Source of the DNA: Gerris lacustris
Taxonomy: Eukaryota > Arthropoda > Insecta > Hemiptera > Gerridae
Assembly: GCA_951217055.1 (NCBI GenBank)
Contig: OX578280.1
Coordinates: forward strand, 64,969,313 to 65,033,312
DNA: 64,000 nt
Reading direction: 5' to 3'
Both the position numbers and the translations under genes were made by a program. Numbering within the stretch: position 1 is the first letter of the stretch; every line of letters begins with the position of its first letter. A model generated the notes under the pieces. It was not told the origin of the DNA and made no database searches. It saw only the letters and a list, made by a program, of their open reading frames with translations. Below, piece by piece: positions 1 through 11,098 of this stretch.

Positions 1-361
1 ACTTCTGGCAATTCACGATAAACGGCGATGAAATCACGCCAGAATTCTCTATATTTAACATTTGTTATGGCCATTGGTGGCAACTTAACCAAATAATATG
101 ATCAATTAAAGCGCAACCCCATGTGTGTGGTTCATAAACACATAAATGGGCACACATATACTAGCATATAAATATAAGCAATAAGTATGGAATTGAAGGC
201 GGTATAAGGCGGTATTAGAGATAGAGAGAGAAAATGTATATATATTGATTGCGGTACCTTGGCGGTTGTTATAGAGTGGCGGCGGTAGTTTTGTATAGAC
301 AGAGTCCCAGTGATTCGGCGGGGACATCCAAACGCACACTGACTGGCGGCTACATCGTTGT
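1..361. other. AT-rich leader, nothing recognised
   Basis: The sequence is unique at the scale of this window. The open frame on the minus strand here has no recognisable family, no compositional difference from its surroundings and no splice context, so it is not called as a gene. Confidence 0.5.
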
Positions 362-488
362 CGACCAGTAGGATGAGATGAGTTCGTCCTTTGATCGCGG
401 AAGGTATATAAACATGTTTTCAATCGTTCACGTCTCTTTCTAACTCGGTACTAACGTAAACATTCTCTCATACGTATAAAATTAACCA
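362..488 (+). repeat. Direct repeat, copy 1 (~126 bp)
   Basis: The block begins CGACCAGTAGGATGAGATGA and ends AAAATTAACCA. It recurs in the same orientation at 720-844 with a few substitutions and small indels. Sequence outside the two blocks does not match, so this is a bounded pair about 230 bp apart rather than part of a longer tandem duplication. The ends are not the TG...CA of retroviral-type LTRs. Confidence 0.85.
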
Positions 489-719
489 TACCGCCGCCCA
501 AGAATCAACTGGGATGATTCTTAAAAATATACGTAAATGCTCTCAAAAGGAGAGTTAACTTAAAAGAAAATGAATACACAATTCATAATTAGACAAAAAT
601 AAAAATTAAGAAGTAACTCAGTGGAGTGCAGTTTACAATAAGATGTGATTTAGTAATTAAAAAATTAAAAAGTTACGCTGATCAAATAAAAAAAAAACTT
701 CTTATAAATGAAAACCGTA

Positions 720-844
720 CGACCAGTAGGATGAGATGAGTTTGCCCTTTGATCGCGGAAGGTATAAACATGTTTTCTATCGTTCACGTCTCATTCTAAC
801 TCGGTACTAACGTAAACATTCTCTCATACGTATAAAATTAACCA
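720..844 (+). repeat. Direct repeat, copy 2 (~125 bp)
   Basis: Second copy of the block at 362-488. Differences include AAGGTATAAACATG here against AAGGTATATAAACATG in copy 1. It abuts the TIR element that begins at 867. Confidence 0.85.
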
Positions 845-866
845 GCCATGATAATAAACTACACAT

Positions 867-2007
867 TAGGTTTGTTCCAACCACCAGTTCCGAATCAGTT
901 TCGGATTAATCCGTGATTGACGAAATGCGCATGCGCGATCATTGACCGTTGGGAATTGATTTGTGATTTCGTTTTGTTGGAACGCTTTTTCTCGAACCAA
1001 ACTGTTTGCCGTGGTAGGTTTTAGCACTGTTATCAGAACAACTTTTTGAGTTGATCGTTTATGTGATTTTGCGTTCCTGTGCTATCGAAAATACCTGAAC
1101 TTATTAATATTAAATATATGGATGATGGATAAGTCAATAGTTGATGAAGATAAGTGCCAGTCGCTTAAATCAGGGCCTGATTTAGGCCGCCTAGGGGCTC
1201 GCACAACAAGGGGGCGCCACACCACAAAAGTTTCATTTTCTAATGCTAATTAAGCTCGAAAGTTGGAAGTTAAACCTACATACTCATAGAGGATATGCAC
1301 AATACATACATGCACAATGCACTCATTTTAGAAATGTTTATTTAATACATGAATTCACGATTTCATTTCGATTTACGCAATTCACAATTTTCGGACTTAC
1401 TGAGGTGAGCCAATTTTAGTAGACTCACGGCACACTCGTATTCGTATTTTTATTGATATAATCCTAAATGCTCTTTTGTTTTAAAAAAACAAATATTAAT
1501 CTTAGTCCAGTTAACGAAAGAAATATTGCGTAAATAAATCGGATTCTTTCGATATTTGTTTGTTTTAATAGTCTTTCGAAAAGTCCATCTTGGAAAATAG
1601 GTCCAATTTTTATTTTTTTCAGAAATATCTAGAAAATGCCAATTATATGCACAAAAATTCATCGTCGCATTCGTACAAAAACATTTTAAAAAGAACAGTT
1701 GATTCGCAAGAAAGGAGAATAATTATAATAGGCGAGCGAAATCAAAACAAAAACAATGAAGCGGAGCGGAAGGTTACGTTTCTGTTCACCCAAACTCAAT
1801 CCCAAACTACTAGTCCCTGCCGCCGATCGCTGACTGCTCTGACTGGTTCCAAACTAATCCGTGATTCAATCAGAGCGTGGTTGGAACAGCCGATTAACAG
1901 TCGGAGTCAGTCAGAGTTTGAGTTTGGGCTCGTTGGAACTCTTTTTTCCAAATGCGCATGCGTCGTACAGTTCCAAACCAGTTTGAAGAGTGGTTGGAAC
2001 AAACCTA
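867..2007. mobile_element. Non-autonomous TIR element, GGTTTGTTCCAACC family
   Basis: A 17-bp perfect terminal inverted repeat, TAGGTTTGTTCCAACCA at 867-883 and TGGTTGGAACAAACCTA at 1991-2007, bounds 1.14 kb. The interior repeats the core GGTTGGAAC/GTTCCAACC near both ends (around 981, 1843, 1879 and 1934), the kind of subterminal motif clustering that transposase-binding regions show. A second, truncated copy of the left end lies at 54430. No target-site duplication is obvious and no transposase is encoded; the 164-codon frame inside resembles no known family. The superfamily cannot be assigned. Confidence 0.6.
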
Positions 2008-3962
2008 TTATAAACGAAACACAGGTCGAGAATGAAGCACAGATAATAAATGCATCACCGGTGATACGATATATGACTAATTAGAAGAAACCGGAGGGAA
2101 ATAAAGAGCGGGAACCAATGAAAAGTCCTGATTTCTAGCGCGAATAGTTAAAGCCCTTCCTTCCCACTTCTGGAGAGCGGGCATTTCTCCCATTAGGAGA
2201 AAATTGCGGGAAATAAATAGCGGGAACCAATTAATACTTCCCCTCTGAATATTGCTCTCTCCATGCGAGCAGCAGGCGGGGGAAAAATGATAATAATAAT
2301 ATATTACTCAATATTATAAATAAACGGTGCAAAACAATTTTCACTTTTCCGAGTTTTTTTTTAAATTATATGTATATACTTTTACTGTATTATTACTTAG
2401 TACACATATAAAATTAACTTCTAAATGAAGATCCAGTCTATAACAGTTACTTGTACAGTTGTCACATTGCTGTGGGGACATTAAATTGTAAATATAAATA
2501 TTATAAAATTACTTTGCTTGTTACAAAAATAATAAAAGGAAATAATTTAACTGGCCATTTTATATTCGACCATGGATTCGGCCCCAAATCGGCCGGTTAA
2601 TAGGGGTAGTTAAAAAAAAGTATCTGCATTTAAATCCTATTTAATTAAGTTATTTTTAAACATATTTAAAAAAATTTCAACAGGTGGTTAGTTTTTGATT
2701 TCACCAAAATCGGATTTATTTTTATTAAAATCTCGAAAAGGGTATCAAATGAAAGCTACTGATAAATATATTACAAACATGTTTAACATTTTATGACTAT
2801 TATGCTTTTTTCTTTTTATATATTTCGTTTTTTTTATTCAAATATATTTACCTTACCTCATTAGAGTAACAACTGCTAATCTTAAAATAACAGTCATAGA
2901 AATCGTTGATTTTTCAGTAAGTGAGTCAGATTGACTCATGATGAGGAGTAAGCGTCTAGTTTGAAAGATAAGAATTCTAGTGTTAAATAAAATCAAGTTT
3001 AATCTTACAGGGTTTTATTATATTGAAGGTGATTTTAAACGGCAATCGAGTGAGAAAGAGACAGAGAATTTATATTGACATAAGGAATTATTTAAATAAT
3101 GGCTGCAGTAGCTTTAAGTCAAAAACTAATACATTTTTTTTTTATGGAGCATCAATACATTTATAGATAATAGATATCAGTACGTATAATAATATACTTA
3201 ACCATATAAGAGATAAAATAAATATAAATTGTTTAAAAAGTTGAATTCACTTAAGATGAAAACAAGAAATAAATAAAGCTTCTAATTATACTCTAGAATA
3301 TATAATATTCCCTTTTTAACACAAGAAAAATTATAATAAAATTAAAACCGGAAGCGTTAAAACGATCTTTTCACTATTAAAATCCACGGAAGACTGAAGT
3401 CAAAGTCTTTTGACTTCTTATCAATTAGCTTGTTTTGAAAAAGACATCTGTTCCCCCCACCTGGTTCCACCTTCCCACTTTTATACGTTTTTCAAGAGAA
3501 ATAAAAGGATTCCAAGAATTAAATATAAAAAAAAACACAATAAGACACCTTACTTAGTTAAAAAACCAAAACAAATAAAGCAATATGGTAGTTCACGATT
3601 CTATAGTAAAAAAAAAGAGGAGAAAGGTGTTGAAACAATAAAATGTAGAGATTCTAGGAATCAGCCATTACAAATCCCACTGATTTGTTTATTTTCTTAA
3701 ACATATTAAAAAGGGGGCATTTATAAATGTCTTGTAATTCGAAGAAACAAACCACAATTAATTAAAGATTATAACTGTATCATCTAAAGAAAAATAAATA
3801 TTTTTCGTAACAACTAGAAAGATTATATATATTTCAATGATATTAGATAATGTTTCATTTTCGATTTTTCAGTAATCTCAGATTTAATTTATTTTATTTC
3901 TTGGAAACTATAGGAGTGTACCCAATGTTTTTTTTTTACTTTTTCATATAATATGTACTTAA
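2008..3962. other. AT-rich intergenic sequence
   Basis: No gene or intact element is visible. Around 2650-2740 a segment containing AACAGGTGGTTAG and AAAATCGGAT resembles the tail of the ACTTTCTCATAT-family repeats and is probably a degraded copy. The 96-codon frame near 3410-3700 is lysine-rich low-complexity sequence without recognisable homology. Confidence 0.4.
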
Positions 3963-4060
3963 CCCTGGAATACTAATGCTAAGTAGTGAGCGTCTATTAC
4001 TAAACCTTCGTAATTTTTACGAGCATTCATTTTATACTATCTTTTTGGGTTATACAAGAA
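3963..4060 (+). mobile_element. Possible piggyBac-like half element
   Basis: TTAA at 3959-3962 is followed by CCCTGGAATACTAATGC, which resembles the terminus CCCTTAAATGCTAATGG of the TTAA-flanked element at 46385. It also shares TATTACTAAACCTTCGT with the interior of that element and with a second spot near 6015. No matching right end was found, so this is a truncated end at best. Confidence 0.3.
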
Positions 4061-4233
4061 TAAATAACATCTTTTTGTAAATAATATATATTTTAATTAT
4101 TATAAACATATTTTTCTCAACGATACTAACAGCATCAGTACAAACAGCCTAATATCACAATTTAGGTAAAATGAGCATAGTGAACTTAGCAAATAAAATT
4201 TGGAACTAGAATGACAACTATATGTATATTTTT

Positions 4234-4913
4234 ACTTTCTCATATTAAGAGAAAGTATTGTAATGGCGTGAAAATTCGATTTTGAGATTTTGATGGATTT
4301 ACACGTTTTGAGGTCCCCTGAGTCCAAAAAAGTGTTTATTTTTAAAAATGTCTGTCTGTCTGTCGTCCGTCTGTCGTCTGTCTGTCGTCTGTCTGTCGTT
4401 TGTCTGTCGTCTGTCTGTCGTCTGTCTGTCGCCTGTATGTCGTCTGTCTGTCGTCTGTCGTCTGTCGTCTGTGCAGACGCCTGGAGCCTAATCTACCGGG
4501 CCGATTTTGAAGAAATTTGGCATACATGTTCAGAAAAATCATACCCCGAGGCGAAATCGAGAAATCAATTTTAGCTCCAAATTTAGGGGCGCTACCCCCC
4601 AAAAACTCTGAAAAAACGTGAAAAAAAATTATTTCTCGAAAACGGTTCCGACGATTTTGATTAAAAAATTCTAAAATATAGTCCATTTAAATACGAATCC
4701 AACGATGTAAGCCGTTTTCCCGGAAAAAATCTAGTTCCTGAGAAAAAAGCTTCAAACGCGGACCGAGAGAGCCCGGGTTCGATTCCCCGCCCGGGAGAAA
4801 TTATTTTTATGATAAATTTTAATGAAATGCTCAATAATAATTAAATTTACATACGAAATCTAATAAATGGAAAACACTGGGTTAAATAATTATGAACTCG
4901 TATATGAGAAAGT
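4234..4913 (+). mobile_element. Dispersed repeat with ACTTTCTCATAT termini and a B-box-like motif
   Basis: Bounded by a 12-bp inverted repeat, ACTTTCTCATAT at 4234-4245 and ATATGAGAAAGT at 4902-4913. In order it holds a terminal hairpin (ACTTTCTC...GAGAAAGT), GGCGTGAAAATTCGATTTTG, a CTGTCTGTCGT microsatellite (4350-4472), a CCGATTTTGAAGAAATTTGG module (~4500), and GGTTCGATTCC at 4776-4786, which matches the RNA polymerase III B-box consensus. No convincing A box precedes it, so transcription by Pol III is an open question. Further copies lie at 31987-32507 (opposite strand), 31150-31465 (opposite strand, partial) and 40500 (truncated); a segment at 54836-55010 is related. Confidence 0.65.
4350..4472 (+). 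repeat. CTGTCTGTCGT microsatellite
   Basis: Interleaved CTGT and CTGTCGT units inside the repeat at 4234-4913. It generates overlapping spurious open frames on both strands (Val/Cys/Leu/Ser-rich forward, Asp/Arg/Gln/Thr-rich reverse). Confidence 0.9.
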
Positions 4914-5362
4914 TTGTCTGAGTTGTCTCGGACCGATTTTTTTAAATAGGGAATACCACGAACTAAACATTCTATATAATAAGGGTAAAATTGCACATAG
5001 CACATTGCTAATTTATATTTAGAATATTATATTCACAATACTTTCTTTTAAATAAATATCTTTAGTAAGAGTCACAATACTAATTAAGTAATTTAGTATT
5101 ATAATTACATAATATGTCATTTAAATTGTAAATTGTTAATAAAATTGTGGGGTATTTGGGATAAAATCACTATATTTTTTTTCGAAATTTATATCTGAAC
5201 AGTTTTTAAGATCATCTACTTCAAAATCATCATCTAGATCTGAGTCTTCGTCTGAACATCACTCGTTCATAATTCCTATTCAACCTACAGGGTCGCTAAA
5301 CAATTTTTGCTGTGCATTTGTCTTGTTTTAATAATAAAATATACAATAAATAATGTAAAATA
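4914..5362. other. AT-rich spacer
   Basis: No gene, repeat or motif recognised. Confidence 0.5.
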
Positions 5363-5938
5363 TAGGGTGGAGCACGGCAGACGTATGAATTTGAAAATGT
5401 AATAAAACACAGAATGTTACAGAATAATTTTTTTTTAAATTTTTTCTTGATTAAATAACATGGGAAATTTAAATTTACCTAGTTTTAAACAAAGTATCGG
5501 AAACGGGGTTCCCCTCACACTCCAAACACTGATTAAGCCTTTTTTTTAAGTTTTTGTGCACTCTTTCGAACATTTCCACAGGAATTTTGGCAATTTTGGC
5601 TCGCAATGTTCTTCTTGAGGGCTTCCAGGGTTCTGGAACGATCGCTGTACACCAAGGATTTAAGGTATCCCCACAGAAAAAAATCACTAGGACCCAAATC
5701 AGGCGATCTTGCTGGCCAGTTTAAATCGCCTCTTAAGAAGATGAGACACCCGGAAAATCTGTCTTACAAAAAGTTTACGCAAACCCTTGCTGTGTTGGCT
5801 GTGGCCCCGTCCTGCTGAAACGTGGAACATAAACTTCCCGTCCCCCTCTTTCAAACGACCCTACTCTCAAACGTCTAGGACCAATAGGATGGGAGCAATC
5901 CCCTCTTCAAATTCATACGTCTGCCGCACTCCACCCTG
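5363..5938 (-). mobile_element. Tc1/mariner-type deletion derivative, copy 1
   Basis: A 576-bp element with ~30-bp inverted termini (TAGGGTGGAGCACGGCAGAC left; GTCTGCCGCACTCCACCCTG right), flanked by TA on both sides, as expected for the IS630/Tc1/mariner superfamily. The minus strand carries the C-terminal half of the transposase: FQQDGATANTA (second catalytic Asp), then SPDLGPSDFFLWGYLK (third acidic residue) 37 positions downstream, then RAKIAKIP and a C-terminal KTR stop. It is broken by a stop (CAA to TAA) after the QDGA block and by a frameshift near the RTLEAL region; the N-terminal DNA-binding half is absent. The element at 9247-9803 is the same deletion derivative in the opposite orientation. 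Confidence 0.9.
5475..5829 (-). pseudogene. Transposase C-terminal fragment (Tc1/mariner superfamily)
   Basis: Remnant of a DDE-type transposase, the enzyme that cuts and rejoins element ends at TA sites. The 5475-5687 part is an open minus-strand frame that ends with the motif series RAKIAKIP, ERVHKNLKKRLNQCLECEG and SDTLFKTR. Upstream, in a second frame, come FQQDGATANTA and SPDLGPSDFFLWGYLK. Both downstream catalytic aspartates survive, but the reading frame does not: one internal stop and one frameshift separate the blocks, and nothing of the N-terminal helix-turn-helix region or the first catalytic Asp is present. It cannot encode an active enzyme. The family name is inferred from these motifs. 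Confidence 0.85.
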
Positions 5939-6229
5939 TATAAAAAATAATCGAGTGTTATATAACACGGTATTACTAATGCTTGTAATTATGACGAGCA
6001 AAAATTTACTTTTATTACTAAACCTTCGTAAAAATTACGATTTATGTTTTAAAATACTGCAACTTGTGATGACAAGAGTGACAGTCTATATCGACGAAAT
6101 CTCAAGGACAACTGAATAGTGGAAGCACTCCTGGCAGCGTACGTCCCTGCAGTCCCGTTAGATGTCACCACAGACCAAAAACTAAGGTATAGTCGTAAAA
6201 AAGTCGAGCATCAGTATTCTAGAATTCTA
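5939..6229. other. Spacer with TTACTAAACCTTCGT motif
   Basis: Contains TTATTACTAAACCTTCGT near 6014, a string shared with 3990-4010 and, reversed, with the piggyBac-like element near 46980. Otherwise nothing is recognised. Confidence 0.3.
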
Positions 6230-6440
6230 GAGGATTTATAGAGAGAAAGTATTGCCCTACCCCTCAAAAACTCGGAAAAATATTTTAAAATAAATCTAAC
6301 CATGTAAGATGCTTTCCCAGAAAAAATTAGTTTCCTGAGATATTGATAAAAATAATTAAAATATTGATGAAAATCGAAAACAAAGATTAAACAACCACCT
6401 GTTGAACAATTTTTAAACATGTTTAAACTGTTTATTACAG
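6230..6440 (+). mobile_element. Truncated, rearranged ACTTTCTC-family repeat
   Basis: Begins AGAGAAAGTATTG, then jumps to the family's distal part (CCATGTAAGATGCTTTCCC, TTAGTTTCCTGAGATATTGA, CAACCACCTGTTGAAC). An internal segment has been lost relative to the copy at 4234-4913. Confidence 0.5.
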
Positions 6441-7139
6441 TGAGCTGGAGTGAATTTATTTCACCCAAGCACTGCAAGGTTAAAATGTTTAAAAAAATTA
6501 AGTTTTAAAATTAGAGAATGGTATTTAAATATCATAAAAATAACAGGAAGAGTCATACCAATATGTGCTACAAACACAAAAGATATTAAAGGTAATTAAC
6601 TCAATTCAAACTTCTATGTGCTGTGTCAAGTCCGAAATCTGCAGCTTTTAAAGATAAATAATATTGAAATAAAGCTGAAGGATAAACAGGAGCACCATTT
6701 CCTATCAGTAGTTTTTGGATGAAGTCGGGAATTAGTCTGCAGAAAGAAAGAATAAGAGTTTGATAAAATTAGACAAAAACAGCAGCGATATGGTGTGATA
6801 ATCATAAGATGATCGTAAATCTTTCCTTGAATAAAACACAAAGAAGCCCCATAATACCATTTTTTTATATTATTATTCTTGGGATCTTTGAAAATTATTA
6901 TTCTTTTTTTATCTTGCATAAAATACGTAAAAGAGGTTAAGATTATTATATTTTCCCAAAAATTATAAAGACATTTTTGCGTTATCCTATCATTTTTAAA
7001 CTCGGGGCCCGATATATAAATATTGAATAATAAGACAAAAAAGTTAAGTCAGATTACTTTCATGCCCTACTTGAGGCAGGGACCCCCAATTAGTCTTAAT
7101 ACGAACTTATCGAAACCCTATCCAAAATGCTCCCTAAAG
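6441..7139. other. Spacer, nothing recognised
   Basis: AT-rich sequence. The 97-codon minus-strand frame at 6626-6919 shows no recognisable motif. Confidence 0.4.
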
Positions 7140-7830
7140 GATTTTTTGGAACGATGTTCCTTATGGGACGTTCTGGAGCCCGGGAGTGAATCCAAAAAAA
7201 ACGACTAAAATTACCTTCACAAAATCACCGTCACGCAAAATCCGTCACGAAATCAACCGATGACGATAACTTGAGTAAAAGATCACCGAGTTAGTTGAAA
7301 TTTGGTACACATGTTCATTTTACCAATGCCCTGGCTGAGTTCATTGGATAACGTTATCTGCCTAAGTGTTCACGTGCAACGATCGTGCAAACGTAACCTA
7401 AAAAAATGTAAGAAGGGAAAAAATGTTATTAAGGAAGCCTGTTCCTTGACTTGTTTTGTTTATTTTTGTTATATGTCAAAATGTCACTTCGTTTTGTAAA
7501 TATAGAAAACATTATCACGGTCTTGTTAAAAGTAATATTGAACTGTGCTGACGCTTATTTCAATATAATCGGGTATATTTTTATAATACTGTAATATTTT
7601 TTAGTAAAACGAACACCGACACTGTTATGAAGTGATAAAGATCACTAAATTTATTAAAGCGGACCTACACGTTTAAAGTAAAGAAAACAACGTTTTTACC
7701 GATATCTTCCGTTCTAACGTATAACGATTTTAATAAAACTTCTTACACATTGTCTAAATTACAATTGAAACAGGCATGTAAAATTTCAACCGGATTCAAG
7801 CAGAAGCTTTAGAGTAGGGAGTAGGGAAGA
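7140..7830 (-). repeat. Dispersed repeat, CCCGGGAGTGAATCC family, copy a
   Basis: The inverse of four other copies (33290-33840, 36950-37560, 40640-41175, 45000-45390). Shared landmarks are GAGCCCGGGAGTGAATCC, TCACGAAATC, GATGACGATAACTTGAGTAA, GAAATTTGGTACACATG, ATTACCGATATCTTCCGTTC-like sequence and ATTGAAACAGGCATGTAAAA. A related segment near 8127-8165 (AAGGAACTTCGTTCC) recurs inverted at 34250-34305. Frames inside are not conserved as protein. Confidence 0.7.
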
Positions 7831-9246
7831 TATATATATTATAATATTTTAAATTAATAGGCCGGGTAGGTCGAAAACAGTCTTATTTCAATCCAACATC
7901 CTTTAACAAACATACTCTTTAACTATAAACTAATCATGATTAACTTTTTTCTTATATCCAATATTTATTTATTGAAATACGCTTGCTTTAATGATACAAA
8001 TAATGTTTTTCTTGCCTTAACTCCGCTAGGTACAAACAGTTAGTTACTTTTTATTGTCTCTTTTCTAAGTTAGCAACGTATACGTACTTAGCAGTGTGAT
8101 TTTATCATTTATATTTAATGAAAAATGTAAGGAACTTCGTTCCTACCAGGTGTCCCGCGAAACCACACGTATTTTTTTTCATATAATCGGTTGGGGGCCC
8201 CCGCACCGCGGGTACAGCGAGGGTGTACGTTGCTTTGAAGCGAATTCTTAACAAGATGGCTTGCTGGAAAATGTGACGTTTAATTGAATCTTATCGTGTT
8301 TGCTAAGGGACAATCGTGTTTGCTGAGGTACAACGTTATGTTAAGAGAGATGAAAAGACAAAGGAGAAAATTCGGCGCTCTGCATAATCCTTTGTGTAAG
8401 ACTGTCTTGTCTGACATAACATGTTTAAGGAACAACCATTATGCTAACAAGGTAAACAATTTAAATGGATTAAAACATTATATTAAATTTGTGTTAGAGA
8501 GACTGGAAAATTAGCAATTTAACATCCTTTCATCCTAAAATTATGTAACATTAGGACAAAACTAGGGTCATCTACATTATGTTAGGACCTCTACATATTA
8601 TATTATATGTTGTGTTGACAATTATATTAATAACATAATTTTGCGTAACTTTGTGTTTATATACGATTTAGCAAAATATCATTATTATATTATTGCAAGA
8701 AATGAGTATTCTGTTTGAAACTAGAATTGAAAAAAAAAAAATCTTTTAATTGGCACATAGATAGATTTTAGTGTGGCACATAAATTTCTTATGTTCTATC
8801 ATTAGAGGGAGAAATTGTTGATTGATTATAGAATAAAATAACATGACAAAGATTTATCATTAGAGTGCTGCAGAAAAACTTAAGGTGTGAGTATTAAAAA
8901 AATTCTATATAAAAATAATCTGATCTTACTGGGAATCGAAACAACAACTTCAATGTGGGAAGACGGTTATAATTAATATGGGACTAATATTGGGCTAATT
9001 ATTCCCTCTATCGTCTAAATTTTATTAAATTTAGAGGAACGTTTTTTTTGAAAAAATTATGAACGACCCACAGGCCACAGACAGAAACAATACCAAATAT
9101 GTTCACTAATCTATATGAAGCATACTTCTGTCTAAAACTTTACGTTCTTAAAGACTAACCACAATTCTTTCATTTTGTTTTAAATGTTGAAGCAATCATA
9201 GATACTCATAGATCCTATCTGCATTACTATAATAACAATAATAATA
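7831..9246. other. Spacer, nothing assignable
   Basis: Includes a short GC-rich patch with GGGGGCCCCCGCACCGCGGG at ~8195. A 76-codon plus-strand frame (8284-8514) begins at a non-ATG codon and does not resemble a known protein; a different frame of the same stretch is briefly rich in Lys/Arg/Glu. Neither is called as a gene. Confidence 0.35.
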
Positions 9247-9803
9247 CAGGGTGGAGCGCGGCAGACGTATGAATTTGAAGAGGGGACTGCTCCCTTCCTA
9301 TTGGTCCTAGACGGTTGAGAGTAGGGTCGTTTGAAAGAGGGGGACGGGAAGTTTATGTTCCACGTTTCAGTAGAACGGGGCCAAAGCCCACACAGCAAGG
9401 GTTTGCGTAAACTTTTTGCAAGACAGATTTCCCGGGCGTCTCATCTCTTTAAAAGGCGATTTAAACTGCCCAGCAAGATCGCCTGATTTGGCTCCTTGTG
9501 ATTTTTTTCTGTGGGGATACCTTAAATCCTTGGTGTACAGCGATCGTCCCAGAACCCTGGAAGCCCTCAAGAACAACATTCGAGCCAAAATTGCCGAAAT
9601 TCCTGGCAAATGCTCGAAAGAGTGCACAAAAACTTCGAAAAAAGGCTTAATCAGTGTTTGGAGTGTGAGAAGAACCACTTATCCGAAACTTTGTTTAAAT
9701 CTAGGTAAATTTAAATTTCCCATGATATTAAATCAGGAAACACAAAAAACATTCTGTGTTTTATTACATTTTCAAATTCATACGTCTGCCGTGCTCCACC
9801 CTG
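9247..9803 (+). mobile_element. Tc1/mariner-type deletion derivative, copy 2
   Basis: A 557-bp element, CAGGGTGGAGC...GCTCCACCCTG, flanked by TA at 9245-9246 and 9804-9805. It carries the transposase C-terminal half on the plus strand. It shares with copy 1 (5363-5938) the same junction between the 5' terminus and the transposase coding sequence, so both descend from one internally deleted element that was then mobilised, presumably by a full-length relative elsewhere in the genome. Confidence 0.9.
9370..9690 (+). pseudogene. Transposase C-terminal fragment (Tc1/mariner superfamily)
   Basis: Translates as FQ-stop-NGAKAHTA, then DRFPGRLISLKGDLN, CPARSPDLAPCDFFLWGYLK, SDRPRTLEALKNNIRAKIAE. Compared with copy 1, the QQD of the second catalytic block has become stop-N: CAG to TAG, and the catalytic Asp to Asn (GAC to AAC). 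The third catalytic Asp in SPDL is kept. A frameshift follows the AKIAEIP block, so the C-terminus is read out of frame. The N-terminal DNA-binding domain is missing. This is a dead remnant. Confidence 0.85.
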
Positions 9804-10339
9804 TACTAATAATAACCTTCATTAGATTATTATTATTATTATTTTTTTTATTTTTTTTTGTACATAGCTATTTACATTTTTAAGATATTTACAGTAATTT
9901 TGTTTTGTATTTTTGTTGCTAGTGTGTGGTGTTTTTCTTATTTATTACTTTTTTTTTTTACATATATAACACTCACACATATACATACACACATACATAT
10001 TACATATACCTATATATCTTTTCAATTTATCAATTTTTTTCTTTCATTATTTATTTATTTTTGAATCTAGGCCCATTCCTGAACGTAGGTCTCCCATGCA
10101 TTACTATTATAATATGAAGACAAATATTGCTGAGAATAGTTTTTAATTTTTGTTTCAATTGAGTATGATTTTCATTTCAAAACGATTGTAAATGTTTCTA
10201 CAATTTATTTTTCTAGAAGAGTTATTTTCAATTCAGTTAAACAATTTTTCAAAGTAAATTCTAGAGCCAGTTTAAAACTAGATACAATTAATAACACTTA
10301 AATAATTATATATTAGAGTATTTTTACTCTCTAGATCTG

Positions 10340-10343
<4 letters not shown>
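9804..10343. other. Pyrimidine- and AT-rich spacer
   Basis: Long T-runs and short CA/TA repeats (CACACATATACATACACAC near 9972-10000). The small Phe/Tyr/Ile-rich open frames are products of base composition, not genes. Confidence 0.5.

Positions 10344-10400
<57 letters not shown>
10344..10400. repeat. (AT)n microsatellite
   Basis: About 57 bp of uninterrupted AT dinucleotides. A shorter (AT)n tract lies at 10749-10774. Confidence 0.95.
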
Positions 10401-10403
<3 letters not shown>

Positions 10404-10744
10404 GTGCAAAATAAAATCCTTTGCCATAGAAATAAAAGTGGTAAGGTATAATTTTAATTTTCAAGCACAATTAAGTGAATTAAGTGGTTCACCTTCAAAA
10501 GTAGAACCACTTTAAAAAATAATTGCCCTTTTTTTTATAGAAAAAAATCTGTTAAGAATAAACGAACACGGAGCAAGGTAAAGCATTCGAAAATTCCCTG
10601 GTATTACTATTACAGGAAAATTTTTTAAAATTGAGAGGAAAGTTTAGAGGGGAAAGAAAAGAAAAGAAATCTCACAGAGTTTAACTTGAAGGGAAAATTT
10701 TGCTGGGTTAGTATGAAAAATTATATTTATGAAAAACTTTTTAT

Positions 10745-10777
<33 letters not shown>

Positions 10778-10889
10778 CCCTATCATATCTAGTTGTTCGT
10801 AAATTCGATTTTTTTCCGGGGATAATGACTTATGTTTTTTATTGATAACGTTATGGACTATTATTGTTTCATAAAATTTGTAAAAAACT

Positions 10890-11098
10890 AAAATAGTACA
10901 TTACGCGTCTAATGCGTAAAGTATCATTTTGCATGCGAGTGTGGAGTTTGCACCCGAGCGACAGCGATGATAATAAAACCACGCACGAACAAAGCAAAAT
11001 GCAGTTTTCGCATGAGTTGCTTACCGTACTTGAATTACGATTGTTGGATATTAATAATTAATACGAAAAAATCACAGGGAAGTACTTGCGTCCAAGTA
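10890..11098 (+). repeat. Hairpin repeat (left part), split by an insertion
   Basis: Contains GCATTTTGC-like and GCAAAATG-like arms around a centre with GAGCGACAGCGA. The same block is at 29945-30125 and inverted at 55120-55320. Its continuation resumes at 12226 on the other side of the TIR element, matching 30305-30525. Confidence 0.75.

Noticed and set aside
362..844. TRIM-type mini LTR retrotransposon
   Set aside because: Direct repeats are present, but there is no TG...CA end, primer-binding site, polypurine tract or TSD.
1590..2084. 164-codon plus-strand open frame, the longest in the window
   Set aside because: Lies inside the TIR element; the translation has no recognisable domain and contains the GGTTGGAAC repeats as in-frame noise.
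4290..4686. Overlapping frames rich in VCLSSVCRLS / RRQTDDRQTT
   Set aside because: Direct translation of the CTGTCTGTCGT microsatellite on both strands.
8284..8514. 76-codon basic ORF with KRQRRKF
   Set aside because: No ATG start, no homology recognised, and adjacent frames are equally plausible.
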